Below the pieces are notes generated by a model that searched no databases, had not been told where the DNA came from, and worked only from the letters and a program-made list of their open reading frames with translations. A program made the position numbers and the translations under genes. DNA of 64,000 nucleotides from Sphingomonas natans (lineage in GTDB: Bacteria > Pseudomonadota > Alphaproteobacteria > Sphingomonadales > Sphingomonadaceae), in assembly GCF_030546695.1 (NCBI RefSeq), contig NZ_JAUOTP010000004.1, positions 186,001 through 250,000 of the forward strand. The letters are read 5' to 3'. Below are positions 35,741 to 44,183 of this stretch, in pieces (position 1 is the stretch's first letter; each line of letters begins with the position of its first letter).

Positions 35741-36517
35741 ATGACGCGTCGCCGCCAGATTTACGAGGGCAAGGCCAAGATCCTGTACGAGGGTCCGGAG
35801 CCCGGCACCCTGATCCAGTATTTCAAGGACGACGCGACCGCCTTCAACGCGCAGAAGAAGGGGACGATCAGCGGCAAGGGCGTGCTCAACAACCGGATTT
35901 CCGAGCATGTCTTCACATTGCTCGGCAATATCGGCGTGCCGACCCACTTCATCCGCCGCCTCAACATGCGCGAGCAGTTGATCCGCCAGTGCGAGATCGT
36001 GCCGATCGAGGTCGTGATCCGCAACGTCGCCGCGGGCAGCATCGCCAAGCGGCTCGGGCTGGAGGAAGGCCTGCAGCTCCCGCGCACGATCATCGAATAT
36101 TATTACAAGGACGATGCGCTCGGCGATCCGATCGTCTCCGAAGAGCATATCGCCTGCTTCGGCTGGGCCAGCCAGGACGAGATGCACGACATCGCCGACA
36201 TGGCGATCCGCATCAACGATTTCCTGACCGGGTTGTTTGCCGGCGTCGGCATCCGGCTCGTGGATTTCAAGCTCGAATTCGGGCGAATCTACGACAATGA
36301 TTATGCGCGGATCATCCTCGCCGACGAGATCAGCCCGGACGGCTGCCGGTTGTGGGACATGACGACCGGCGAGAAGCTCGACAAGGATCGCTTCCGCCAG
36401 GATCTGGGCGGCGAGGTCGAGGCCTATCAGGAGATTGCGCGCCGGCTGGGCCTGCTGCCCGAAGGCGAGAATACGGTGCTCGACATGGCCGAGCATCGCA
36501 AGAACCGGGGCAAGTGA
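35741..36517 (+). CDS. purC: Phosphoribosylaminoimidazole-succinocarboxamide synthase
   Basis: 258 residues. SAICAR synthetase signatures: [16 protein letters not shown] at the N-terminus (ATP site), then [15 protein letters not shown] and the [12 protein letters not shown] and [12 protein letters not shown] motifs (about 160-200). It ligates aspartate to CAIR in purine synthesis with ATP. Ribosome site GAGGAG before the ATG. The stop overlaps the start of the next gene by one base (TGATG). No purine-repressor or riboswitch signal is visible in the 174 bases upstream. Confidence 0.98.
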   Translation: MTRRRQIYEGKAKILYEGPEPGTLIQYFKDDATAFNAQKKGTISGKGVLNNRISEHVFTLLGNIGVPTHFIRRLNMREQLIRQCEIVPIEVVIRNVAAGSIAKRLGLEEGLQLPRTIIEYYYKDDALGDPIVSEEHIACFGWASQDEMHDIADMAIRINDFLTGLFAGVGIRLVDFKLEFGRIYDNDYARIILADEISPDGCRLWDMTTGEKLDKDRFRQDLGGEVEAYQEIARRLGLLPEGENTVLDMAEHRKNRGK

Positions 36518-36885
36518 TGCGCGCGCGTAGCCTGCTCGCGCTCGCGGGGGCGCTGATCGCCGCCGGGGCGGCGCAGGCTGCGCCCGCGCCCGAAGCCGTC
36601 AAGGTCGAGCCGGTCAGCCTGAACTGCGATGCGATCTCCTATCGCGGCACGCTCGATCCGGTGACGGTCAAGCAGCTGGAGCCGATCCACAATCTGGATG
36701 CGGTCGCGGCAGTTCTCAAGAAGAAGGGCTATGTGTTCGATCGCGCGCGCGGCGTCGTCACGATCGGCCTCCCGCCCGAGGCCAAGGCCAATATCGATTC
36801 CCTGCCGCCGGGCGAGCCGATCGTGCTGCCCGCCAAGGATGGCGGGATCGTCTGCGTGCTCGTGCCGAGCGCCGACTCGGTCTGA
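36517..36885 (+). CDS. Secreted protein translationally coupled to purC, unknown function
   Basis: 122 residues with a signal peptide ([21 protein letters not shown] then APAPEA). The mature domain has two Cys (LNCDAIS and GIVCVLV) placed near its two ends, which could form a disulfide. The segment DAVAAVLKKKGYVFDRARG-VVTIGLPPEA looks like a small alpha-beta domain. It starts on the last base of the purC stop codon, so it is translated from the purC message. No function can be inferred from purC, which is cytosolic. Confidence 0.7.
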   Translation: MRARSLLALAGALIAAGAAQAAPAPEAVKVEPVSLNCDAISYRGTLDPVTVKQLEPIHNLDAVAAVLKKKGYVFDRARGVVTIGLPPEAKANIDSLPPGEPIVLPAKDGGIVCVLVPSADSV

Positions 36886-36913
36886 GTCGCCCCCTCCCGC
36901 CCGATCTCCGGCG

Positions 36914-37933
36914 TCAGCGGCGGATCAGCCCCATCCGTCGCAGGGCCAGCCAGGTGATGCCCGAACAGGCCACGCCGGCGATCGCGGCCAGCAGCGTTCC
37001 TCCCGCGCCATGCGCGAACGGCAGGCCGCCCGTATTCATCCCGAAGAAGCCAGTGACGAGCGTCGCCGGTACGAACAACGCGGTCACGATCGACAGCAGA
37101 TAGACATTCTCGTTCGTGCGCTGGCCGGCTTGGAGATCCAGCTCGTCGCGCAGGAGCCGAAGCTGGCTCTGGACCGCGATGATGTCGCGATCCAGCGCGC
37201 CGAGCCGCGCGCCCTGCCAGCCGATCAAGGCGGAGAGGTCGGGCGGCAACGTCACATCGCCTTCCAGCCGATGGATCGCCGTCCGCATGCCCGCGGTCAG
37301 GCGATGCAGCCGCGCCGACAGGCGGCGCATGCCGACGAGCAGGCGCGTGTCCGGCATGCCTTCGTCGGCAAGGATCTGGTCCTCCAGCGCGAGCTGCTCG
37401 GCGAGGATCACCTGCGTGCGCTCGCCGACGAGATCGCCGAGCGCTGCGAAGATCAGCTCCAGCGCAGCCCCTCCGTCCAGCGGCCCCGACTCCGCGAGCT
37501 GCGCGCGCAGCGTATCCGGCGTCTTCAGCGGGCGATGGCGGCCCGTGACGATGAGGCCCGGCCGATAGGCGACGCGGAGCGCGCCGATCCGGCCGGTTTC
37601 GATGGCGTCGAAATCGCGTTCCAGATCGGGCAGGATCAAGACCAGCGCGTCATTCTGCCACTGCCCCTGCGGCCGCGTGTCGATCTCGACGAAAAGGGCG
37701 GCTGCGTCCGCCGGCAAGCCCGCCTCCTGCGTCACCCAGCGCACGCTCCGCCGATCGCACAGATCGAGATGAACCCAGCGGAACGGCGCCTCGCGCGGTG
37801 GCTCGACATGATCCAGGACGAGCGCGTCATTCTCGTTCCAGCAGCTCCAGATGATCCCGGGCTGCACGAGCGCGAGCGCGATCGGCACCGGTTCGGAGCC
37901 GGCGTCTCCCGCAAGATCGATCGGATGGCGCAT
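36914..37933 (-). CDS. CorA/ZntB family divalent cation transporter
   Basis: 339 residues. Large cytosolic N-terminal domain with a long helix (about 165-275: LALEDQILADEG to LLRDELDLQAGQ), then two C-terminal membrane helices. The first ends in the family motif YLLSIVTALFVPATLVTGFFGMN (GMN at about 297-299), followed by TGGLPFA, closer to ZntB than to the MPEL loop of CorA. Pentameric channel or proton-linked exporter of Zn2+ or Mg2+. It follows the MpaB gene by 77 bases in the same direction. Confidence 0.9.
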   Translation of the reverse strand: MRHPIDLAGDAGSEPVPIALALVQPGIIWSCWNENDALVLDHVEPPREAPFRWVHLDLCDRRSVRWVTQEAGLPADAAALFVEIDTRPQGQWQNDALVLILPDLERDFDAIETGRIGALRVAYRPGLIVTGRHRPLKTPDTLRAQLAESGPLDGGAALELIFAALGDLVGERTQVILAEQLALEDQILADEGMPDTRLLVGMRRLSARLHRLTAGMRTAIHRLEGDVTLPPDLSALIGWQGARLGALDRDIIAVQSQLRLLRDELDLQAGQRTNENVYLLSIVTALFVPATLVTGFFGMNTGGLPFAHGAGGTLLAAIAGVACSGITWLALRRMGLIRR

Positions 37934-38010
37934 GTCGCCGCCCTTCTAGCGCAAGTGGCCGCCGAACGCAGTCCCGCGCGCCCGAAGCTGCTCTGGATCG
38001 CGCTTTTACA

Positions 38011-38874
38011 TCAGGCGAGCCGCGCCTGCGCGCGTTTCGCCGAGCCGTCGGTCAGCGCCCAGCGCAGCACGCGGCCGACGCCGTGAACGCCGAGCCGCAG
38101 CGGCGACCGTCCCATTTCCGGCATCCTGTAGCGATGCAGCGCGCGCGCCCAGGCCGGCAGCAAGTCGATCGCCGCGCCGGCTAGCAGCTTGCCGACGGGA
38201 AGCAGCAGCGGATGCGGCGACGGCTGATCGAGCAAAGCCGCGGCGACCGCGCGCGTGCGTTCGTCGGCGCGAAGCTGCGGGCGCACGGCCTGGAGATAGG
38301 TCTCGACCGCGCGCCGCGAGCGCGGCACCTCGCGCGCGCCGAGCCGCTCGGCGACGAGCGCCGTCTCGTCATAATAACGATCCTGCTCGGCGGCCGGGAA
38401 GGCCGAATCGCGGTAGCGCAGGTAAGCGGCGAGGAACGAACTCGCCTCCGCGACATGCACCCAGGTCAGCAGTTCCGGATCGTTGGCCGAATAAGGCGTG
38501 CCGTCGGGCAGCACGCCGGCAACACGATCGTGGATCGTGCGCACTCGATCGATCAACCGCTCGGCCTCCGCCTTCGCGCCATAGGTCGTGCCGGCGACGA
38601 ACTGCGCGGTACGGCGCAGGCGGCCGGCGCGGTCGCGCTCGAAATCCGAATGGTCCCACACGCCCGCCAGCGCCAGCGGGTGGAGCATCTGCAACAGCAG
38701 CGCGGAAGTGCCGCCGATCATCATCGAGGTGAAATCGCCATGGACGCGCCAGCAGGCAGATTGCGGCCCGAACAGGCCTTCGTCGCCCGGGGGCCGGTCG
38801 AGATCGAGTTCGCCCGATCCGAAGCCGACGAGCCCGTGGACCTGATCCTGTATCGCGCGGCGCAGACTTTCCAT
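38011..38874 (-). CDS. Oxygenase MpaB family protein (DUF2236)
   Basis: 287 residues from the ATG at 38874 (MESLRRAIQDQVHGLVG); an in-frame ATG 36 bases earlier is possible. Family features: WRVHGDFTSMMIGGTSALLLQMLHPLALAGVWDHSDF (about 43-80) with the haem-ligand His candidates, then TWVHVAEASSF (about 138). Relatives include rubber oxygenase Lcp and fungal MpaB, haem b enzymes that cleave C=C bonds. Substrate unknown. It follows RNase T2 by 43 bases on the minus strand. Confidence 0.85.
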   Translation of the reverse strand: MESLRRAIQDQVHGLVGFGSGELDLDRPPGDEGLFGPQSACWRVHGDFTSMMIGGTSALLLQMLHPLALAGVWDHSDFERDRAGRLRRTAQFVAGTTYGAKAEAERLIDRVRTIHDRVAGVLPDGTPYSANDPELLTWVHVAEASSFLAAYLRYRDSAFPAAEQDRYYDETALVAERLGAREVPRSRRAVETYLQAVRPQLRADERTRAVAAALLDQPSPHPLLLPVGKLLAGAAIDLLPAWARALHRYRMPEMGRSPLRLGVHGVGRVLRWALTDGSAKRAQARLA

Positions 38875-38917
38875 CCGTTTGATGTGGGGACGGCGTGCCG
38901 CCGGCGCCACCGCCGCC

Positions 38918-39628
38918 TCAGTTGCGCCCGCGCCAGATCTTCACGGGTGCGCTTGGGTCGCCGGCGGGCGCCGGACAACTGGTCCAGCGCAGCCTCTTGT
39001 CGAGGCACACCCAGACTTCCTCCAGCCAGCCCTGACGATTGACGTTGAGCCGGACCATGTCCGTGCTCATGCCGCGATTGGCGGCGGCGAAGGCACGCTG
39101 GATCGAGGCGGTGCTCGTCGCGCCATACGAAAGCGCGCGCAGGTTCGGCATGCGCAGTCCGGCGAACAGGCGTCGCGACTCGGCGAAATAGCGGTCCGGA
39201 TCATAGCCCGACATGCACGTGCCGTGTTTGGCCCATTCGTGCTGCGCGAGTTGCGCCAAGGGCGTCGCGCAATAATGCGCGCGCAGCGTCGCTAGCGGCA
39301 GAGGCGCCGCCGGCGCGCACCACTGCGGCCACGTCTTGCCCTCTCCGTCGGGCCACAGCCCGTGGAGCACGAAACCGCGCTTGCCTGCGCCTGCGCGGCA
39401 ATCGAGCGCACCAGCACCGCTGCTGCCGCCCTTGCGACAATTTTCGGCGAGCCAAATGAGCGAGAGCGTGTAGCTGCCGATGGGCACGACGCGGCTCGGC
39501 TCGCGCTCGCTCGCGCCTTCGATATCCGGCGCGGCGATGCGCGGCGGCACCGTGCAGACCGGCGCGGCCATGGCCGATGCGAGCGGCGCCAACGCGGCCA
39601 CTGCCAGCGCAAGTCCGAGCCTCGTCAT
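38918..39628 (-). CDS. Ribonuclease T2 family protein
   Basis: 236 residues with a signal peptide (MTRLGLALAVAALAPLASAMA). Both RNase T2 active-site boxes are intact: CAS I as FVLHGLWPDG (about 88) and CAS II as HEWAKHGTCMSGY (about 132), each with its catalytic His. Several Cys fit the disulfides of the family. It cuts single-stranded RNA in the periplasm or outside the cell to give 2',3'-cyclic ends. Its ATG overlaps the upstream membrane gene by 4 bases (ATGA). Confidence 0.95.
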   Translation of the reverse strand: MTRLGLALAVAALAPLASAMAAPVCTVPPRIAAPDIEGASEREPSRVVPIGSYTLSLIWLAENCRKGGSSGAGALDCRAGAGKRGFVLHGLWPDGEGKTWPQWCAPAAPLPLATLRAHYCATPLAQLAQHEWAKHGTCMSGYDPDRYFAESRRLFAGLRMPNLRALSYGATSTASIQRAFAAANRGMSTDMVRLNVNRQGWLEEVWVCLDKRLRWTSCPAPAGDPSAPVKIWRGRN

Positions 39629-40047
39629 TCTTTCGTCCCCTTCATCCAGGCGCGCGCATCGGATCGCAGCAGCATCAGCGCGCCCGCGACCTGGAGGAAG
39701 ATGCAGATCGCCGCGAGCATGCCGCGCGTCCCCGGCACCGCGTCGCGCTCGCCGAGCATCCGTCCGATCACGACCAAGGCCCAGGCCGCGAGCGCGAGCG
39801 CAACCCAGGACGCGATCCGGCTGCCCGCGCGCGAGACGAGGATCAGCACGGCCAACGGCAGCAACAGGCTCACCCCATCGATCAGCGCGAGGCCCAGCCG
39901 GTCGTCGATGCCTAGCGCCTTGAACAAGCCCGCGGCGCGATAGACGGCCAAAGTCCCAGGCCAGGCGATCGCCATATTGACCGCGCCGAGCAGGAGCGCC
40001 GCGATCCAGAGCCGTTCGAACACCGTGATGGAAGCAGGCCGTACCAT
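39625..40047 (-). CDS. Four-helix membrane protein, unknown function
   Basis: 140 residues from the ATG at 40047 (MVRPASITVFERLWIAALL); frame open upstream to 40092. Four hydrophobic helices (about 12-32, 50-68, 75-93 and 108-128). Overlaps RNase T2 by 4 bases and follows nadC by 48 bases, so it is part of the same minus-strand run. No motif recognised. Confidence 0.72.
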   Translation of the reverse strand: MVRPASITVFERLWIAALLLGAVNMAIAWPGTLAVYRAAGLFKALGIDDRLGLALIDGVSLLLPLAVLILVSRAGSRIASWVALALAAWALVVIGRMLGERDAVPGTRGMLAAICIFLQVAGALMLLRSDARAWMKGTKE

Positions 40048-40095
40048 AATCCCCCGAGCCGCCGACGATAGCGGCGGTCGCCCCGGCGACAAGCC

Positions 40096-40935
40096 TCAGA
40101 TCGTCTCGAAATCGAGCCCGATATCGACCGCGGGAGCCGACTGGGTCAGCCGCCCGACCGAAACATAGGTGACGCCCGTCGCGGCGATCGCGCCGATCGT
40201 GTCGAGCCGAACGCCGCCGGACGCCTCGGTCGGCACGCGTCCGGCGACGAGCGCCACCGCCTCGGCCAGCATCGGCGGCGCCATATTGTCGAGCAGCAGA
40301 TGTGTCGCGCCGTTGGCGATGGCCGGTTCGATCTGGTCGATCCGGTCGACCTCGACGATGATCCGCGCGATGCCTGCGTCGCGCGCGCGCGCGGTCGCGG
40401 GGCCGACGCCGCCGGCGACCGCGACATGATTGTCCTTGATCATCGCCGCATCCCACAGCCCCATGCGATGATTGGCGCCGCCGCCCATCCGCACCGCATA
40501 TTTTTCGAGCGCGCGCAGCCCGGGGATCGTCTTGCGCGTGTCGAGCAGGGTCGCGCCCGTAGCAGCGATCGCATCGACATAGGACGCGGTCAGCGTCGCG
40601 ACGCCGGAGAGATGCTGGACGGTATTGAGCGCCGAGCGTTCGGCGGTGAGCAAAGCGCGCGCGTTGCCGGCGATGCGCATCAGCACGGTGGCGGCGGCGA
40701 CGCGATCGCCCTCGGCGGCGAGCGTCTCGATCTCGACGGCGGGGTCGAGCGCGCGGAAGAAGGCCTCGGCAATCGGCAGGCCCGCGACGGCGATCGCCTC
40801 GCGCGCCGCCATCACGCCCGAAAAGCGCGCGTCTGCGGGGATGACGGCGGCGGCGGTGATGTCGCCCGACGGTCCCATATCCTCGGCCAGAGTGGCGGCG
40901 ACGAAGGCGTCGATATCGAACCCGTGTATGTGCAA
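40096..40935 (-). CDS. nadC: Nicotinate-nucleotide pyrophosphorylase (carboxylating)
   Basis: 279 residues from a TTG start at 40933-40935 (LHIHGFDIDAFVAATLAEDMG) with AAGGG 8 bases upstream; the frame runs on into the hairpin repeat, so longer starts are not credible. Family motifs: EDMGPSGDITA, LNTVQHLSGVAT, DTRKTIPGLRALEKYAV (substrate-binding Arg/Lys) and GGGANHRMGL. It turns quinolinate plus PRPP into nicotinate mononucleotide. Follows nadA on the same strand with a 145-base gap filled mostly by a hairpin repeat. nadB is absent between them. Confidence 0.95.
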   Translation of the reverse strand: MHIHGFDIDAFVAATLAEDMGPSGDITAAAVIPADARFSGVMAAREAIAVAGLPIAEAFFRALDPAVEIETLAAEGDRVAAATVLMRIAGNARALLTAERSALNTVQHLSGVATLTASYVDAIAATGATLLDTRKTIPGLRALEKYAVRMGGGANHRMGLWDAAMIKDNHVAVAGGVGPATARARDAGIARIIVEVDRIDQIEPAIANGATHLLLDNMAPPMLAEAVALVAGRVPTEASGGVRLDTIGAIAATGVTYVSVGRLTQSAPAVDIGLDFETI

Positions 40936-40991
40936 ACCCGATTCCCTTACTGCGCAAAGGGTGGCCGCTCCCGCAGCACAACGCCGTCTCT

Positions 40992-41078
40992 CCGTTCGTC
41001 CTGAGCTTGTCGAAGGACCGTTCTTACTACTTGGACGGCAGAACAAGGACGGTGCTTCGACAAGCTCAGCACAAACGG
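40992..41078. repeat. Dispersed hairpin repeat, type C, between nadA and nadC
   Basis: Inverted arms CCGTTCGTCCTGAGCTTGTC-GAAGGACCG and ACGGTGCTTCGACAAGCTCAG-CACAAACGG around an inner GTTCT / AGAAC pair. Shares the GAGCTTGTCGAAG core with the type A and B copies. It ends 2 bases after the nadA stop, so it is transcribed between nadA and nadC. Confidence 0.88.
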
Positions 41079-41080
41079 GG

Positions 41081-42100
41081 TTAGGGTGCCCCGATCCAGT
41101 CCCCCGTTACCCGCACCGGGCGGCCGACATCGCCCTGCCCCACGCTCGCGCTCGCCATCTCCAGCATCCGGTCGAGCGGCCTCTTCGCGGCGAGCCGCGT
41201 GGCCTCGTCCATCTCGATCCTTGGCGTCAGGTCGCGCAGCGCGAGGTACAGTTTCTCGAGGCTGTTCATCGCCATATACGGGCACATGTTGCAGTTGCAG
41301 TTCCCGTCCGCGCCCGGCGCGCCGATGAATTTCTTGTGCGGTGCGGCCTTCTCCATCTGGTGGATGATGTGCGGCTCGGTCGCAACGATGATCGTCTGCG
41401 CGGGCGACGAGAGCGCGAATTCGAGGATCGCGCGCGTCGAGCCGATCTGGTCGGCATGGTCGAGGATGTAGGCCGGGCATTCGGGGTGCGCGGCGACCGG
41501 GGCGTCGGGATATTGCGCCTTCAGCTTCAGCAGCTCGGTCTCCGAGAAAGCCTCGTGGACGATGCACGCGCCCGGCCACAGCAGCATGTCGCGCCCAGTC
41601 TTGCGGTTGAAATAAGCACCCAGATTCTTGTCCGGCGCGAAGATGATCTTCTGGTCCATCGGGATCTGGCTGAGGATCTTCTCGGCCGAGGACGAGGTGA
41701 CGATGATGTCCGAATGCGCCTTCACCGCCGCCGAGCAGTTGATGTAGGTGAGCGCGATATGGTCCGGGTGCGCGGCGCGGAACGTGGCGAACTGCTCGGG
41801 CGGGCAGCTGTCCTCGAGAGAGCAGCCGGCAGCCATGTCAGGCAGCACGACGATCTTGTCGGGCGACAGGATCTTGGCGACCTCGGCCATGAAGCGCACG
41901 CCGCAAAAGGCGATGACGTCGGCGTCGGTCTCGGCGGCCTTCTTGCTGAGATCGAGGCTGTCGCCGACGAAATCGGCGAGATCCTGGATCTCGGGCACCT
42001 GATAATAATGGGCGAGGATCACGGCGTTGCGCTCCTTGCGCAGCCGATCGATCTCGGCGCGCAGGTCGAGCCCGGCAAGGTTGGTCACGGGTGCGTTCAC
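41081..42100 (-). CDS. nadA: Quinolinate synthase
   Basis: 339 residues. Three Cys for the [4Fe-4S] cluster are in the expected places: [11 protein letters not shown] (about 112), HPECPAYI (about 205) and the C-terminal [13 protein letters not shown] (about 288-300). [20 protein letters not shown] is the N-terminal signature. It condenses iminoaspartate with dihydroxyacetone phosphate to quinolinate for NAD synthesis and is oxygen-sensitive. The partner gene for iminoaspartate (nadB or aspartate dehydrogenase) is not in this window. Confidence 0.97.
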   Translation of the reverse strand: MNAPVTNLAGLDLRAEIDRLRKERNAVILAHYYQVPEIQDLADFVGDSLDLSKKAAETDADVIAFCGVRFMAEVAKILSPDKIVVLPDMAAGCSLEDSCPPEQFATFRAAHPDHIALTYINCSAAVKAHSDIIVTSSSAEKILSQIPMDQKIIFAPDKNLGAYFNRKTGRDMLLWPGACIVHEAFSETELLKLKAQYPDAPVAAHPECPAYILDHADQIGSTRAILEFALSSPAQTIIVATEPHIIHQMEKAAPHKKFIGAPGADGNCNCNMCPYMAMNSLEKLYLALRDLTPRIEMDEATRLAAKRPLDRMLEMASASVGQGDVGRPVRVTGDWIGAP

Positions 42101-42163
42101 GGCAGCGTCTCTCCTCGTCGCGCGAGATAGGGATGCGCGCGCGATTTGTCGAAGATTCTCGGG

Positions 42164-42463
42164 TCAGATCTGCGGCCCCCCGAACCGTGCATTCTCCGCT
42201 TTCTTCCATTGATCGTGCAGCCACGCGCGCGGCCGACCGACGCCGACCACTTCGGTGAAATCCAGCCAGCCTTCGGCCGCTTCCGACAGCCGCGCCTGGA
42301 CGGGGCTGGGCGTCAGATCGTTCGCCCAATCGCGCAGCGAGACCGCGTTGAGCACAAGCAGGAGCAGGCCCGCCACCGCGAGCACGCCCGCCGTCCAGCC
42401 GAGACCGGGCGCGTCGACGGGCGCGGCGGGAAGATCGATCGGCGAGGGCGTTTCGCGAGGCAT
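42164..42463 (-). CDS. Small single-helix membrane protein, unknown function
   Basis: 99 residues, MPRETPSPIDLPAAPVDAPG then one membrane helix (about 23-43, TAGVLAVAGLLLLVLNAV) and a soluble C-terminal part with conserved-looking Trp residues (WLDFTEVVGVGRPRAWLHDQW). GAGGAAG lies 7 bases before the ATG. Between the MBOAT gene and nadA on the same strand; the tail could face the periplasm. Confidence 0.7.
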   Translation of the reverse strand: MPRETPSPIDLPAAPVDAPGLGWTAGVLAVAGLLLLVLNAVSLRDWANDLTPSPVQARLSEAAEGWLDFTEVVGVGRPRAWLHDQWKKAENARFGGPQI

Positions 42464-42484
42464 GTCCGACTTCCTCTAACCTAT

Positions 42485-42594
42485 CCGTTCGTTTCGAGCG
42501 AAGTTCGAGCTTGCCGAGAACGAAGTCGAGAAGGCTGGCGAAGGGTTCTCGACGGACGCTTCTCGACAAGCTCGAAGCTGCTCGAACCGAACGG
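42485..42594. repeat. Dispersed hairpin repeat, type B, copy 1
   Basis: Inverted arms beginning CCGTTCGTTTCGAGCGAAGT and ending TCGAAGCTGCTCGAACCGAACGG, with inner blocks AAGTCGAGAAG / CTTCTCGAC and GAGCTTG / CAAGCTC. It lies 21 bases after the MBOAT stop; a second type B copy lies before the MBOAT start. Confidence 0.9.
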
Positions 42595-42615
42595 AGGAGT
42601 CTGGCGCAGCCATTA

Positions 42616-44037
42616 TCAGAACTGGTAATAGATGAACGGCGCAACACCCTCGAAGCGCATCGCATCGACGATCACGATCGCCACCGCCACCAGCGCTCCC
42701 AAAGCCGGCACCGGCAACCAGCGCAGCCTGAGCGCCAGCTTTTGCCCCAGATCGCCGGGCGCGAAATGGAAGCTCATGCCCAGCACGATCAGCGCGACCG
42801 CAAGCGGCGTCACGACCAGCTCCGCGCCCGCCATTCCGCCGCCCAGCAGCCCGCCCAGATAGGCGGTCGCCTGCCCGAAGCTTTCGGCGCGGAAGAAGAT
42901 CCAGCCGAGCACGACGATGTGGAAGGTGATCAGGATGCCGAGCACGCGCGGCATGCGTGGAGCGCCTTCGGGGCGGAAGCGCGCCCAGACCCGCTCCAGC
43001 GCGAGGACACCGCCGTGCAGCCCGCCCCAGATGACGAAGGTCCATTTGGCGCCGTGCCACAAGCCGCCGAGCAGCATCGTCGCGAGCAGATTGACGCACT
43101 GGCGCGCGAAGCCCCGCCGATTGCCGCCGAGCGCATCGATATAGAGATAATCGCGCAGCCAGCTCGACAGGCTGATATGCCAGCGACGCCAGAATTCCTG
43201 GAGCGAGGCCGCGCGATAGGGCTGGTCGAAATTGAGCGGAAAGCGATAGCCGAGCAGGGCCGCGATCCCGATCGCCATGTCGCTATAGGCCGAGAAATCG
43301 CAGTAGATCTGGACCGCATAGCCATAAGCCGCGGCGATCAGATCGATCGCCGAATGCGAGGCCGGATCGAAGAAGACCGGATCGACGAGGCTCGTCGAGA
43401 TCTCCGAGGCGACGACCGCCTTCTTGAAGAGGCCCCACACGATCAGCACAAGCCCCATGGTGGCCATGTCGCGCGTCAGCACCGGCGTGCGCTTGAACTG
43501 CGGCAGCAGATCCGATCCGCGCACGATCGGCCCCGCGACGAGATGTGGGAAAAAGGACATGAGCAGGGTGATGTCGAGCAGCCGCTCGGCGGCGATGCGG
43601 CGCTTGTAGACGTCGATGAGGTAGCTCATCCCCTGGAAGGTGAAGAAGCTCACCCCCACCGGCAGCACGATCTGCATGAGCGGCATATCTCGCGCGAAGC
43701 CGAGCCCCGCTAGGATCGCGCCGAGCTGCTCGAGGAAGAAATCGTAATATTTGAAGACGCCGAGGATGCAGAGATTGGCGGCGACGCCCACAAGCATGAT
43801 CGCCTTGCGCGTACCCTCTTCCTCTTCGCCGGTCCGCTCGATCAGCCGCGCGGCGCCCCAGTTCAGGAAGGCCGAGACGATCAGCAGCGCGACGAAGCGC
43901 CAGTCCCACGCGCCGTAAAACACCCAGCTCGCGAGCAGCAGCAGGATCTTGCGCCACTCGTTCGATCCCCGCGCAGCCCAGGTGACCGAAAAGACGAGGA
44001 GGTAGAAGAGCCCGAAGGTGAGCGTCGGGAACAGCAT
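42616..44037 (-). CDS. MBOAT family membrane-bound O-acyltransferase (AlgI-like)
   Basis: 473 residues with about eleven membrane helices. MBOAT landmarks: VGVSFFTFQGMSYLIDVYK (about 128-146), QIYCDFSAYSDMAIGIA (about 240-256), EFWRRWHISLSSWLRDYLY (with the conserved first His region, about 282-300) and the catalytic His in LLGGLWHGAKWTF (about 327). These transfer acetyl or other acyl groups across the inner membrane onto polysaccharide. The two SGNH genes just upstream on the same strand are the expected periplasmic partners. Flanked on both sides by type B hairpin repeats. Confidence 0.94.
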   Translation of the reverse strand: MLFPTLTFGLFYLLVFSVTWAARGSNEWRKILLLLASWVFYGAWDWRFVALLIVSAFLNWGAARLIERTGEEEEGTRKAIMLVGVAANLCILGVFKYYDFFLEQLGAILAGLGFARDMPLMQIVLPVGVSFFTFQGMSYLIDVYKRRIAAERLLDITLLMSFFPHLVAGPIVRGSDLLPQFKRTPVLTRDMATMGLVLIVWGLFKKAVVASEISTSLVDPVFFDPASHSAIDLIAAAYGYAVQIYCDFSAYSDMAIGIAALLGYRFPLNFDQPYRAASLQEFWRRWHISLSSWLRDYLYIDALGGNRRGFARQCVNLLATMLLGGLWHGAKWTFVIWGGLHGGVLALERVWARFRPEGAPRMPRVLGILITFHIVVLGWIFFRAESFGQATAYLGGLLGGGMAGAELVVTPLAVALIVLGMSFHFAPGDLGQKLALRLRWLPVPALGALVAVAIVIVDAMRFEGVAPFIYYQF

Positions 44038-44069
44038 CTAGCGGCTACTGCCCAGCGCCGTTTGCCCTT

Positions 44070-44170
44070 CCGTTCGGTTCGAGCAGCTTCGAGCGAAGTC
44101 GAGAAGCGACCGTCGAGAACACTTCTCGACTTCGTTCTCGGCAAGCTCGAACTGCGCTCGAAGCAAACGG
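44070..44170. repeat. Dispersed hairpin repeat, type B, copy 2
   Basis: Inverted arms starting CCGTTCGGTTCGAGCAGCTT and ending CGCTCGAAGCAAACGG, with central GTCGAGAAG ... CTTCTCGAC. About 100 bases, between the SGNH gene stop (44184) and the MBOAT start (44037). Its left part resembles the right part of copy 1 at 42485 read in reverse. Confidence 0.9.
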
Positions 44171-44183
44171 GTGGGATGACGAA

